From the NCBI GenBank assembly GCA_026075535.2, contig AP026540.1, positions 4,836,001 through 4,900,000 on the forward strand: 64,000 bases of DNA, given 5' to 3'. Under the pieces are notes generated by a model. The model was not told the DNA's origin and ran no database searches. It worked only from the letters and a program-made list of their open reading frames with translations. The translations under genes and the position numbers were made by a program. Shown here one piece after another: positions 27,465-39,459 of this stretch (positions are counted from its first letter, which is position 1; every line of letters begins with the position of its first letter). Source of the DNA: Tricholoma matsutake. Taxonomy: Eukaryota > Basidiomycota > Agaricomycetes > Agaricales > Tricholomataceae.

Positions 27465-28421
27465 GAAGTTATAGGCGCACCAATGAGCCCAAATTGGGGT
27501 ACTTTGGTGCACCCATCAGGAATTGATTCCCCTCCTCGCGTCGCTGTCTATTTTGCGAACAGCATCGCTAATCTAAGACCGGGTCTCAGACGGGATCTGA
27601 TCGACGATCGTGACATTCTTCTATTCTCACTGGGAATTGGGGAGGATGTCATGCTACTCGCTAACGTGTATTCGGACAGCCAACACTCGGCCATCACACT
27701 CTTATTTGAGAATGTCATGACGATCCCAGGCTTGCACTTCATGTGCGGCGACTTCAACGTGAGACATGCCTCCTGGGACCCCCAGGGGCCTGAGCACTCG
27801 ATCCATGCTGACCACTTAGTGGAAATGGCTGCAGCATTAGGCCTGACTAGAGCCCTACCAGTAGTGGAGGGCCCTACCCACTTTCCCCCTCAACAGGGCC
27901 TTCACCCTACGGTGATCGACCTGATGTTCGTACCTACAGATCTCAGATTTGTATTGTACTGCGAGATCGTACCTGAAGCCAGGGGGACGTCTGATCATGC
28001 CCCTCTGACGTTAGTGCTACCTGGCCCGGGATCTCTGGTCCCGGTCACCAAGTGGTCCATCAAAAAAGGATCCCAGGAGGAACCATCGTACCGGGATGCT
28101 GTCTCCTCGGCTTTAACTCCGTGGCTAAACTGGCACGGAAATACATCGGCAGAAATTGATGACGTTGTTTCGGCAATATCAATGATTTTAAACAAGGCAT
28201 GGGAAAACCATGCCAAGGAATCTCGCCTCGGCAAGTCATCCAAAGGTTGGTGGACAGACGAATGCAGTGGCTCCCTAGACCCGTACAGAGCCTCTCGTGA
28301 TGAGGAGGACTGGAAGCACTATAGAAAAGTCATGCGACACGCAAAGCGAGACTTTTTCGACAACCGTATCCAAGAAGTGGCTACGACGAATAGACGACCC
28401 TGGGACCTGATGGCCTGGACT
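27465..28421 (+). pseudogene. L5 ORF2, APE domain part
   Basis: Codes for ORF2 from about residue 62 (EVIGAPMSPNWGTLVHPSG) to residue ~380 (PWDLMAWT). It includes FMCGDFNVRHASWD, LHPTVIDLMFVPTDLRF and TSDHAPLTL, so most of the endonuclease is readable, but the N-terminal motifs with the catalytic Glu are missing because the copy is truncated. Interrupted by L7. Confidence 0.85.
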
Positions 28422-29259
28422 TTTTTTTTTTTTTTTTGGTTCAAAAGTTTATAACGCGGCGCCTGATCGCAGTCCGCGGTAGAGACATACAAACAGAGTA
28501 CACTATGCCCAGCCCAAGTCCTCCTCCTGCTGATCTTCACACCAACCACCTGGATAGCTGCAATGACCACTAAGGGGGCCCCCTTTATCGAGTAAACGGA
28601 CTTGCCAGTGGTGGCGTACTGACAACCCGAGCTTGACGATGCCGTGTTCCCTGAATCCCTACGGGTATGTGTGCAAGATTTAGGGGAGACTGCCGCCCCG
28701 ACGTGAGCCTCTCAGCTCAGAAAGGAAAGCGTATTCAGCATCGAAGCTGTAACGCGTAACCGACAGTGGATCTGGAAGCGCTCAGGCGCCTCCCCGAACC
28801 GGTACCTAGGTTCATGTCCCCCCTCCCTGACAGTCGCTCCTGAACACGGGTGGGCCCCCTTTATGAGGGTTAACGGACTCGTCTGGTGCCCAACGGCCAC
28901 CCCGACATACCGATAACACTAGCTAGAACCAGACGAGGGTCATACGCCCTGCGCGCACAACCTATCCTGGATCCCACGCAAGTGAGTTGAACGACCCAAG
29001 CGCAGGGTTATTGTCCATGAATTCGTGGAAGCCCTCGACGGAGTCAGGGCTAGCACGAGTTTCTTTGCGATCCACCTTGGGGCAGACGCGTAGTAAGTGG
29101 TCTCGAGTTTGTATCTCAGGACCAAGGCACCAACATTGGTATTCCCCGTCGAGGGATAAACGTTGACGATACTCCCCTATAGGAGCATGGCCAGTGATCA
29201 TACGAGTTGAACGGGAAGTCATCGTAGTGTTGTTTCCCATTACTTTCAGCCAAGGCCCA
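28422..29259 (-). mobile_element. LINE copy L7, strongly 5'-truncated
   Basis: Minus-strand 838-bp LINE 3' end: T-run at 28422-28437, complete 3' UTR, and the last ~90 codons of ORF2 (28962-29240; CWCLGPEIQTRDHLLRVC motif). TSD CTGATGGCCTGGACT at 28407-28421 and 29260-29274 (L5 ORF2). A textbook 5'-truncated TPRT product. Confidence 0.92.
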
Positions 29260-32005
29260 CTGATGGCCTGGACTCGTCAGCGTAACCTCCCATCGTACGA
29301 GGCAATCTCCTACCGGGGAGAACCTTGCAACGATCTGGAATCTCTGTGGGCAGCCCTAGACGGGTCCTATAACGCTGCTTCAGATCGAGTAGTCGATCTG
29401 AGCATTCTCGATGAACTTGACCCGGTGCCTGAAAGGGCCTGGATCTCGTTCTCTGTTACGGAAATGAAAGAAGCGTTAAACGTGTGTTCTTCCTGTTCCG
29501 CTCCAGGTCCCGATCATGTTACATGGTCGCACCTCAAGTACTGGTGTAGCAACCCAGAGGTGGCAGGGCTTATCACCCGCATCGCTGAGGCATGCATCAC
29601 TGTTGGCCATTGGCCAGCTCACTTTAAGGAATCCCTGTCGGTTATTATCCCAAAGCCAGGTAAACCTAACTACTCCACGCCAAAGTCGTTCAGGCCTATT
29701 GTGCTACTGAACACTCTGGGCAAGTTAGTCGAAAAAATGTTGTCCAGGCGACTTCAGTTCGACGGTATCGCACACGAGGCTTTCGAGCAAAACCAGTTCG
29801 GAGGCATCGCCCAGCGTTCCACTGAGGACGCAGGAATCTACCTCACCCACCTGGTTAGAGCAGGGTGGGCTAAAGGACTCAAAATGAGTGTTGTTGCCTT
29901 CAACATTGCTCAATTCTTCCCCTCCTTGAATCACCAGGTTCTGTTGGAGATTATTTCTCGGTCGGGGTTCCCTGCGCAAGTAGTGAACTTCTTCCGTTCA
30001 TACCTGGTCGGTCGTAAGACGACCTACAAATGGAACGCTTTCTCGTCTGGCTCCTTTGCAGCCGACGTGGGAGTGGGACAGGGCTCTGCCCTATCCCCAG
30101 TCTTATCGGCGCTATATCTGATGCCTATCATGAAGCTCTTCAGAAGAAGCAAAATCAGCAGAGATGTCGATCGCATGTCTTATGTGGACGATGGTACCCT
30201 CATCGCCCGCTCTCCACAGTTGGAGGATAACCTCCCCCTTCTGAAAAAAGCATATGGCTGGATCTTCCAGGCATTCACCTCCCTCGGTCTGGTCCTTGAA
30301 CATGACAAGTCCGAGATATTCCACTTCTCAAGGGCGAGGAGATTCACTCCCTTACCCATTGACCTTGGTTTCGCCCCCTACACGGGCAATACCCCCCTCA
30401 AACCCAAGGCTACCTGGAGGTACCTTGGATTTTTCTTCGACCGCAAACTCTCCTTTAAAGAGCATACGCAGTTCTACTCCACCAAAGCCCTTACCACTGC
30501 AAGGGCAATGGGAATGCTCGGCAACTCTGTCAGAGAGCTAACCCCTATGCAGAAACGCCTCCTGTACCGTTCGTGTGTCGTGCCTATCATGACATATGGA
30601 CTCAGACTTTGGCATTTTAAAGGCGCTCGCGTCAAAGGTGTCATCAAAACGCTGGCCCAGGTGCAGTCCATTGCTGCTCGCTGGATCCTTGGTGCCTTCA
30701 GAACCACCCCTATTGGTGGTCTGGAAAGTATTGCAGGACTGCTGCCCACGCAGCTGTTACTGGGTCGTCTAGTCAACAGAGGAGTGTTCAGAACCCCCCT
30801 ATTGGCTCCATCTCACCCTCTAAGAGCAATCTTAGGACCCAATCACGTAGGCACCACCCACTCTCATGAGCTAGGACTCTGGGGAGGGAACGTGCTTGAC
30901 ACACTCACCTTACAAGGTCCATCTGTCGCTTCGGCTGCAGCTTTGGCCCTCGTACCAGGCGATGAATTCGACACCTTTGGGGAAGAAAACGCACCTGGAA
31001 ACAGAGTGAAGGATTTATTCCCCACTCGCTTCTCCTCTCATCGCCTCACCTCTAAGGAGGATGGAGCGAGGAACTCTTACAGGAGGGACCTCGACAAGGC
31101 CTGGGCCTCCGCCCAGGTGGAGGATAACACTCTGGTCATTGCTGTGGATGCTTCGGTGCCCACTGATTCTAAATTCCAAGCTGTTGCCTGCACTCTTGTC
31201 TTCGGGCAGGGAGAGCAGGTCGATTGCGTTGTCTCAGCTTCTGGGAGGAGAACCCCCCCCGGAAGTCGAACTTTTCGCTCTCCAACTTGGCATCTCCGCT
31301 GCGTGCAGCAGGGGCTGCAAGAAGTTGGTTATCTTTTCGGATTCTACTATGGGCATTGAGTCCCTAATCGATCCAAAACCACGCTCTGGGCAAATCTTTG
31401 CCCTGGACGCCTGTCGCTCCCTTCGTCCTTGGCTAGCTGGGGACGAGGAGAGGAACGTGACATTCTGGCATGTCCCCTCGAAATTTGAGTGGAACATTCG
31501 CAAGATGGCTCACGATGTAGCTACATCTACCAAGATCTTTGTGGGCAGACACCTGCGGACGTCTTTAGACTACCTTAAAAACCAGGTCGAGAAGGCCGTT
31601 TGCAAGGATTGGCACACCCGGTTCTCAGATCTGGCGTACCGTGGTCGGCATTTCTACCAACTCAAAGGAGTGGGTGGAAAACCGGTATTACCCTCGACTC
31701 ACAAAGGTGGGCCCTGGCTGAAAGTTATGGGAAACAACACTACGTTGACTTCCCGTTCGACTCGTATGATTACTGGCCATGCTCCTATAGGGGAGTATCG
31801 TCAACATTTATCACTCGACGGGGAATACCAATGTTGGTGCCTTGGTCCTGAGATACAAACTCGAGACCACTTACTACGCGTCTGCCCTAAGGTGGATCGC
31901 AAAGAGACTCGTGCAAGCCCAGACTCCGTCGAAGGCTTCAACAAATTCATGGACAACAACCCGGCGCTCGGGTCGTTCAACTCACTCGCGTGGGATCCAG
32001 GATAG
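29260..32005 (+). pseudogene. L5 ORF2, RT and RNase H part, one frameshift
   Basis: Continues ORF2 after L7 to the natural stop at 32003-32005. RT motifs are kept: GQGSALSPVLSAL and YVDDGTL; the first Asp of motif A reads AFNIAQFF (Asn). A change in the C-run near 31251-31259 (GAACCCCCCCCGG) shifts the frame inside RNase H; the domain continues in another frame (ISAACSRGCKKLVIFSDST). Both changes would inactivate it. Confidence 0.85.
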
Positions 32006-32543
32006 GTTGTGCGCGCAGGGCGTATGACCCTCGTCTGGTTCTAGCTAGTGTTATCAGTATGTCGGGGTGGCCGTGGGGTGCCAGACAAGTCCGTTAACCC
32101 TCATAAAGGGGGCCCACCCGTGTTCAGGAGCGACTGTCAGGGAGGGGGGACATGAAACTAGGTACTGGTTCGGGGAGGCGCCTGAGCGCTTTTAGATCCA
32201 CTGTCGGTTGTGCGTTACGGCTTCAACGCTGACTACGCTTTCCTTTCCAAGCTGAGAGGCTCACGTCGGGGCGGCAGTTTCCCCTAAATCTTGCACTCAT
32301 ACCCGTAGGGATTCGGGGAACACAGTATCGTCAAGCTCGAGTTGTCGGTACGCCACCACTGGCAAGTCCGTTTACTCAATAAAGGGGGCCCCCTTAGTGG
32401 TCATTGCAGTTATCCAGGTGGTTGGTGCGAAGACTAGCAGGAGGAGGACTTGGGCTGGGCGTAGTGTATCCCATTTGTATGTCTCTACCGCGGACTGCGA
32501 TCGGGCGCCGCGTTATAAACTTTTGACCCAAAAAAAAAAAAAA

Positions 32544-32769
32544 GGTGAATCCTCCTGTCCCAGCTACCCCTGAAGGGGCAGCATGTCCTCACCCGGCTAG
32601 GTGCATAAACTGCCGGAAGAACCACGCATCCGACGATCGTCGGTGCAATTTTTGGCGACATCACTTTGACCGTGACTGGATCAAAGCTCGCTATGACGAG
32701 GTGAGTGCGAGACGCAACTCTCGTTCCCCTCCTGCTTACCATCCCACAGGACGCGGTGGCCGAACGTAA
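32544..32769 (+). pseudogene. L6 ORF1, last zinc knuckle
   Basis: About 75 codons: CPHPARCINCRKNHASDDRRC and the conserved FDRDWIKARYDEVSARRN stretch to TAA 32767-32769. The upstream ORF1 was never copied (5' truncation), so it lacks a start of its own. Confidence 0.85.
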
Positions 32770-35676
32770 ATGAGAGACAGACTTAGATCTACCCCTCAGC
32801 TACGCATATTTAGTCAAAATGTAAACAGAAACTGGGGTTACATGGACTCTTTACTGGCAGATTTCGTAGACGATTATGATTTGCTTTTCATCCAAGAGCC
32901 TCCTTGGCGATTAATAAGACACACCCCCTCTGCCCACAACAGGGTAGGGGAAGAAGTTATAGGCGCACCAATGAGCCCAAATTGGGGTACCTTAGTGCGC
33001 CCATTGGGAATTGACTCCCCTCCACGCGTTGCCATCTACTTTGCGAACAGCATCGCTAATCTAAGACCGGGTCTCAGACGAGATCTGATCGACGATCGTG
33101 ACATCCTTCTTTTCTCACTAGGAATAGGGGAGGACGTCATGCTACTTGCTAATGTTTACTCAGATAGCCAACACTCAGCCATCACGCTCTTATTTGAGAA
33201 CGTCATGATGATCCCACGTCTACACTTCATGTGTGGCGATTTTAACGTGAGGCACGCCTCCTGGGATCCCCAGGGGCCTGGACACTCTATCCATGCTGAC
33301 CACTTAGTGGAAACGGCTACGGCATTAGGCCTGACTAGAGCCCTACCAGTAGTGGAGGGCCCTACCCATTTCCCCCCACAACAGGGCCTTCACCCCACGG
33401 TGATCGACCTGATGTTCGTACCTACAGATCTTAGATTTGTACTGTACTGCGAGATTGTACCTGAAGCCAGGGGAACATCTGACCACGCCCCTCTGACGTT
33501 AGTACTACCTGGCCCGAGATCTTTGGTTCCGGTTCCCAAGTGGTCCATCAAAAAAGGATCCAAGGAGGAAGCATCATATCGGGATGCAGTCTCCTCCGCT
33601 TTAACTCCGTGGCTAGATTGGCACGGAGATACTTCAGCAGAAATTGATGATGTCATTTTGGCGATATCAATGATTTTAAACAAGGCATGGGAAAACCATG
33701 CCAAGGAATCTCGCCTCGGCAAGTCGTCCAAAGGCTGGTGGACAGACGAATGCAGTGGTGCTCTAGACGCTTACAGAGCTTCCCGTGATGAGGAGGACTG
33801 GAAGCACTACAGGAAAGTCATGCGACATGCAAAGCGTGACTTCTTCTATGACCGTATCCAAGAAGTGGCTACAATGAATAGACGACCCTGGGACCTAATG
33901 TCCTGGACTCGTCAACGCAACCTCCCGTCATATGAGGCGATCTCCTATTGGGGAGAACCTTGCAATGATCTGGACTCTCTTTGGGCTGCCCTTGATGGGT
34001 CCTATAACGCTGCCTCAGATCGAGTAGTCGATCTGAGCATTCTTGATGGACTTGATCCGGTGCCTGAAAGGGCCTGGATCTCGTTCTCCGTCACGGAAAT
34101 GAAAGAAGTGTTAAATGCATGTTCTTCCCATTCCGCTCCAGGTCCCGATCATGTCACTTGGTCGCACCTAAAACACTGGTGTAGCAACCTGGAAGTGGCA
34201 GGGCTCATCACCTGCATTGCTGAGGCGTGCATCACTGCTGGCCACTGGCCAGCTCACTTTAAGGAATCCCTGTCGGTCATCATCCCAAAACCAGGGAAAC
34301 CTAATTACTCTACCCCTAAGTCGTTCAGGCCCATCATGCTCCTGAACACTTTGGGCAAATTAGTCGAAAAGATGTTGTCTAGGCGACTTCAGTTCGACGG
34401 TGTCGCACACGAGGCCTTCGAGCAAAATCAGTTCGGAGGCGTCGCCCAGCATTCCACTGAGGATGCAGGTATTTACCTTACCCACCTGGTCAGAGCAGGA
34501 TGGGCCAAAGGGCTCAAAACGAGTGTTGTCGCCTTCGACATCACTCAGTTCTTCCCCTCCTTGAACCACCAGGTTCTATTGGAGATTATCTCTCAGTCGG
34601 GATTCCCTGCGCAAGTAGTGAATTTCTTCCGCTCATACTTGGTCGGTCGCAAGATGACCTACAAGTGGAACACTTTCTCATCTGGCTCCTTTGCAGCCGA
34701 TGTGGGAGTGGGGCAAGGCTCTGCCTTGTCCCCTGTCTTATCGGCGTTATACCTGACGCCCATTATGAAGCTCTTCAGAAGAAGCGAAATCGGCAGAGAT
34801 GTCGATCTCATGTCCTATGTGGACGATGGTACCCTCATCGCCCGCTCTCCACAGTTGGAGGATAACCTCCCCCTCCTTAAAAAAGCGTATGGCTGGATCT
34901 TCCAGGCATTCACCTCCCTCAGACTTGGCCTGGAACACGACAAATCCGAAGTATTTCACTTCTCAAGGGCAAGGAGATTCACTCCCTTACCCATCGATCT
35001 CGGCTTTGCCCCCTATTTGGGCAATACCCCCCTCAAGCCCAAGGTTACCTGGAGGTACCTCGGATTTTTCTTTGATCGCAAACTCTCCTTCAAGGAGCAT
35101 ACGCGATTCTACTCCACCAAAGCCCTTACCACTGCAAGGGCAATGGGAATGCTCGGCAATTCTGTCAGAGGGCTAACCCCTATGCAGAAACGCCTCTTGT
35201 ACCATTCGTGTGTTGTACCTATCATGACATATGGGCTCAGACTCTGGCACTTTAAAGGCGCTCACGTCAAAGGTGTCATTAAAACGCTGGCCCAAGTGCA
35301 GTCCATCGCTGCCCATTGGATCCTCGGTGCCTTCAGAACCACCCCTATCGGGGGTCTGGAAAGTATCGCAGGACTGCTGCCTATGCAGCTGTTACTACGT
35401 CGTCTAGTCGACAGGGGAGTACTCCGAACCCCCCTATTGGCCCCATCACACCCCCTAAGAGCGATCTTAGGGCCCAATCATGTTGGCACTACCCACTCTC
35501 ATGAGTTAGGACTCTGGGGAGGAAACATGCTCGATACACTCACCCTACAGGGCCCCTCTGTCGCTTCGGCTGCAGCTTTGGCCCTTGTACCAGGCGATGA
35601 GTTCAACCCCTTTGGGGAAGAAAACACACCTGGAAACAGAGTGAAGGATCTTTTCCCCACTCGCTTTTCCTCTCAT
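32770..35676 (+). pseudogene. L6 ORF2, first part (APE, RT), interrupted by N7
   Basis: Begins MRDRLRSTPQLRIFSQNVNR at ATG 32770, right after the ORF1 TAA. Open for ~969 codons with IQEPPWRL, FMCGDFNVRHASWD, SDHAPLTL, RT motifs AFDITQFFPSLNH, GQGSALSPVLSAL and YVDDGTLI. The frame breaks at N7 in the SSHRLTSKEDG region; the rest is at 37940-38917. Joining the two parts without N7 would give one open frame by eye, so N7 is the main lesion. Confidence 0.88.
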
Positions 35677-37939
35677 TTTTTTTTTTTTTTGTTTTTTGGG
35701 TCAACGATTTATAACGCGGGGCTCGATCGCAGTCCGCGGAGCAGGGTACAAACTAGGGTACTACTATATCTATGCGTTCCCCTCGCCCATCTCCCACCCA
35801 GGTCCCCGTTTTAGCCACTTTAGGTGGGCAGTGCCACAGACGTTGGCCTCTCAGCCAGGAAAGGCAATAATCCGGAGGGGAAGCCTCCCCCTCCCGAAGC
35901 TAGCCATTAGGTCACCCACTGGTACCAACCGGTCCCCCGGCCACATATCCAACCGAAGTCAGATCAGGCGCAGTGGTGTCAATTCACCGTAAATCCCCCC
36001 TTGCGGGAGGAATAACCGATAGCCTACTTCCAGCCAGCGAGGAATGACCACCCCAGACGAATGGGGTGGACCATCACCGTGTTTGCACACGAGTGACAGA
36101 GATGTGGTAGCTGGTTGTTCACCTGGTTATTCACCAGAACTACCGTAGGCAGGGGGGCCAAGGCCCCCCTTCAAGCAAATGCCGACATGTGCATGCACTC
36201 GATGACAACGTCCCCCCCACAGCGGGGGGAAGGTGGAGGGAAGCGACAAGATGTCACTATCCCATTATCGGCCACCAATTATTTGGTGGGCGTGGTTGTG
36301 GAGGGGTGTTCCCCTATTGGTTGCGGCGCGGCTGTCTCCGAGGACCTCGAGGATGACGGCGTCGTGATGAGGACGAGGGTTCCTCATGATGGAGGTCTGC
36401 ATGAGCTGCCTGCCTAGCCGCGTAGGAAGCCCTGAAGGCTGCCGGTGACGTGAGATCGAGAGGCAATCCGGCAGCTGCTAGTTCTGCCGACATTGGCTCG
36501 GACAATCGCCAGGTGGTTGTGAATAGTTCCCATGCCATCTGGCGCCATGCATTCCTCTCTATGAGCGGAACGGCGGATACTCGGACGGTACCGACAAAAA
36601 TCGTCATAGCCTCCAGTAAGTGTAGAAAGCCATGAGAGGTGGACGTTATGTCCACCCTCTCATCTCTCGACAGCGGAGGCTCATCCTCCACCAACTCTGG
36701 GATGGCGGATGAACCCGGTGATGTGGGGAGGGGCGGCGCAGATTGCTCCTGCTGCCCCTCCGGATAGAGGAGCTTGGCGATGCCGAGCTCTTGATTGTTA
36801 TTGGCCTCGAGCCCAAGCTCGAGAGCCAGATCATGCACCTCATCGGCTATCACTTGTGATGCCAAGAAGCGGTTTATCGTCTCCTGCGAGGCTAGCTCGG
36901 TGAGACCCAGGATGAATTCGACGTCTCCGCCGGTGGCAGAGCCGTCATCGTCATCTGGCAGGTCGGAGGAGTCATCCTCCGCCCAAAGATTGTGGAACTG
37001 GTTAGCCACATCAGAGTCCCATCCGCTCAGGGAGACATGTCCGAACTCTGGGAGGTAGTTGTCGTCGAAGTCTGCGAAGTCGGCGTTTGTGTATAGGAGG
37101 GGGTCGCCATGAGCTGCCTGGTGTCGAGTTCGCACTCTACGGTTTGCAGAGGGCATTGAGGATGATTTAGCACAAGTAGATGACGGTAGAAGTCAAGATA
37201 CGTAGCGTGATAACGATAACAGACGGTCCCTTATCTCGATTCCGGGTCCACCCGACACAGCCTCCAGACGCTCCAAGGGGGCAGGCAGGCCGCAAATCCT
37301 GCTGCCGATTGGGAGAGACGATTGAACCCGGTTCCAAACACCTCAAGGGTGTGAGTGCCGGAGGTGAAGAGTCGGTGGTGAGTAGCGGCCACCAGAGCGT
37401 CGACCTAGCCACCAGGGGGCACCATCGCCCGGCCCCTTTTAACGATGGTGTATTCCGATAGGTAGTCAGTGTAGCAGGTCTCTAGATGTAGAAACTCACA
37501 CAGCATGGAGGTAGGAAGCCTCCCAGACGACCCACAATCCAGTGAATATGTCCCTCCTCCTGAACCAGACCTCCCCCAGCTAAACAAATGTGACGACTTG
37601 GGCGAGCATTGAAGTAGGCATCCCACACCCACTCTAAGCCCCCTTAGGGGCCCAGACTACTCTTTCATTGCCAGCACTCACCTAACCAGGATCCTCGAAG
37701 CCCAGGAGAACGAGATGAATAGCAGACACTGTCAAAAACAGTGACCGGGGCATCCACAGAGATCGGATGGACGGATCCCTTAGCAAATCAGGCCAGGCCT
37801 GGAGACACCGAGAGTGTTCGTGATGGCAAAATCCGATCGAAAATCGGACCAAAATTGGAGTCTCGACATTGCTACCAACATCAAGCAGGAGTGTTTACCA
37901 CTGTTTATGGTGGTTGTAACAAGTCAAGGAGCGGCGTTG
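35677..37939 (-). mobile_element. Short element N7, subtype B, full length
   Basis: Minus-strand copy with tail T14-G-T6 at 35677-35697, TTGACCC-type terminus, intact ORF, and leader hairpin CACTGT/ACAGTG at 37727-37743. TSD CGCTTTTCCTCTCAT at 35662-35676 and 37940-37954. About seven extra bases lie at the 5' junction. Confidence 0.92.
36314..37156 (-). CDS. Short-element protein, subtype B (N7), unknown function, intact
   Basis: 280 aa from ATG 37156 (MPSANRRVRTRHQAAHGDPL). Basic first 15 residues, then acidic region (DDSSDLPDDDDGSATGGD), ELGIAKLLYPEGQQEQ, proline/serine hinge, IPELVEDEPPLSRDERVDI, helical core ERNAWRQMAWELFTTTWRL, and basic tail RGPRRQPRRNQ. It is the most complete subtype B protein in the window; N11 is its close sister with a nonsense codon. 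Function unknown; the charge layout (acidic then basic end) is shared by all subtypes. Confidence 0.8.
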   Translation of the reverse strand: MPSANRRVRTRHQAAHGDPLLYTNADFADFDDNYLPEFGHVSLSGWDSDVANQFHNLWAEDDSSDLPDDDDGSATGGDVEFILGLTELASQETINRFLASQVIADEVHDLALELGLEANNNQELGIAKLLYPEGQQEQSAPPLPTSPGSSAIPELVEDEPPLSRDERVDITSTSHGFLHLLEAMTIFVGTVRVSAVPLIERNAWRQMAWELFTTTWRLSEPMSAELAAAGLPLDLTSPAAFRASYAARQAAHADLHHEEPSSSSRRRHPRGPRRQPRRNQ

Positions 37940-38917
37940 CGCTTTTCCTCTCATTGCCTCACCTCTAAGGAGGATGGAGCGAGGAATTCTTACAGGAGCG
38001 ACCTCGATAAAGCCTGGGCGTCGGCCCAAGTGGAGGATGACACTCTTGTTGTTGCAGTGGACGCTTCGGTGCCCACAGATTCTAAATTCCAGGCTGTCGC
38101 CTGCGCTCTTGTCTTCGGACAGGGAGAGCAGGTTGATCGCGTTGTCTCAGCTTTGGGGAGAAGAACCCCCCCAGAAGTCGAACTCTTCGCTCTCCAACTG
38201 GGCGTCTCGGCTGCTTGCAGCAGAGGATGCAAAAAGTTGGTGATCTTCTCGAATTCTACTATGGGCATTGAGTCCCTAATTGATCCAAAACCACGTTCTG
38301 GGCAAATCTTTGCCCTGGACGCTTGTCGCTCCCTTCGCCCCTGGCTAGCTGGGGACAAGGAGAGGAACGTTACATTCTGGCATGTCTCCTCGAAATTCGA
38401 GTGGAATGTTCACAAGATGGCTCACGATGTAGCTACATCTACCAAGATCTCCGTGGGCAGACACCTGCGGACGTCTTTAGATTACCTTAAAAATCAGGTT
38501 GAAAAGGCCATTTGTAAGGATTGGCACACCCGGTTCTCAGATCCGGCGTATCATGGTCGGCACTTCTACCAACTCAAAGGAGTAGGTGGAAAACTGGTAT
38601 TACCCTCGACTCACAAAGGTGGGCCTTGGCTGAAAGTTATGGGAAACAACACTTCGTTGACTTCCCGTTCAACTCGTATGATCACTGGCCATGCTCCTAT
38701 AGGGGAGTATCGTCAACGTCTATCCCTCGACGGGGAATACCAATGCTGGTGCCTTGGTCCCAACATACAAACTCGAGACCATCTACTACGCGTTTGCCCC
38801 GAGGTAGATCGCAAAGAGACTCGTGCAAGCCCCGACACCATCGAAGGCTTCCACGAATTTATGGACAACAACCCAGCATTAGGGTCGTTCAACTCACTTG
38901 CGTGGGATCCAGGATAG
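37940..38917 (+). pseudogene. L6 ORF2, RNase H part
   Basis: ORF2 resumes after N7 with the KEDGARNSYRSDLDKAW region and RNase H: VVAVDASVPTDSKFQ, EVELFALQLGV, VIFSNSTMGIES (third acidic residue changed to Asn), KMAHDVATS, then CWCLGPNIQTRDHLLRVC, to TAG 38915-38917. The Asp-to-Asn change suggests RNase H is inactive. Confidence 0.85.
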
Positions 38918-39459
38918 GTTGTGCGCGCAGGGCGTATGACCCCCGTCTGGTTCTAGCTAGTGTTATTGGTATGTCGGGGTGGCTGTAGGGCACCAGACGA
39001 GTCTGTTAACCCTCATAAAGGGGGCCCACCCGTGTTCAGGAGCGACTGTCAGGGAGGGGGGACACAAAACTAGGTACTGGTTCGGGGAGGCGCCTAAGCG
39101 CTTTCAGATCCACTGTCGGTTATGCGTTACGGCCTCAATGCTGGCTACACTTTCCTTTCCGAGCTGAGAGGCTCACATCGGGGCAGCAGTATCCCCTAAA
39201 TCTTGCACTCATACCCGTAGGGATTCAGGGAACACGGCATCGTCAAGTCTGGGTTGTCGGTACGCCGCCACCGGCAAGTCTGTTTACTCGATAAAGGGGG
39301 CCCCCTTAGTGGTCATCGCAGCTATCCAGGTGGTTGGTGTGAAGATCAGCAGGAGGAGGACTTGGGCTGGGCATAGTGTACTCTGTGTGTATGTCTCTAC
39401 CGCGGACTGCCTTCGGGCGTCGTGTTATAAATTTTTGACCCAAAAAAAAAAAAAAAAAA

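Larger units (their letters stand above)
27465..32543 (+). mobile_element. LINE copy L5, 5'-truncated, middle of the chain
   Basis: Plus strand. Starts without a 5' end in the APE domain of ORF2 (GAAGTTATAGGCGCACC), right after the N6 tail. ORF2 and 3' UTR follow, with tail A14 at 32530-32543, followed directly by L6 ORF1 sequence. L7 is inserted at 28421/29260 with TSD CTGATGGCCTGGACT. Confidence 0.9.
25600..39459 (+). other. Chain of three retroelements joined tail to head under one TSD (N6, L5, L6)
   Basis: Order on the plus strand: N6 (full 5' end, A16), then L5 starting abruptly in ORF2 (A14), then L6 starting abruptly in ORF1 (A18). No target sequence lies at the two inner joints (27464/27465 and 32543/32544). 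The outer flanks are L4 ORF1: AGCTGGTCGATGT at 25587-25599 and AGCTGGTCGACAT at 39459-39471. The two copies differ as TG versus CA at what is CG in other LINEs, so both probably decayed from GACGT. Later insertions L7 and N7 sit inside. Confidence 0.75.
32544..39459 (+). mobile_element. LINE copy L6, 5'-truncated, last unit of the chain
   Basis: Plus strand. Starts inside ORF1 (GGTGAATCCTCCTGTCCC) immediately after the L5 tail; then ORF1 end, ORF2, 3' UTR and A18 tail (39442-39459). N7 is inserted at 35676/37940 with TSD CGCTTTTCCTCTCAT. After the tail, L4 ORF1 resumes. Confidence 0.9.

Noticed and set aside
25600..32544. L4 (24264-25599) and L6 (32544 on) as one LINE broken by N6 and L5
   Set aside because: L4 resumes exactly at its break at 39460 (KLVD repeated as a TSD), and its 5' TSD pairs with the tail at 59521. 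L6 must then be a separate, truncated unit.
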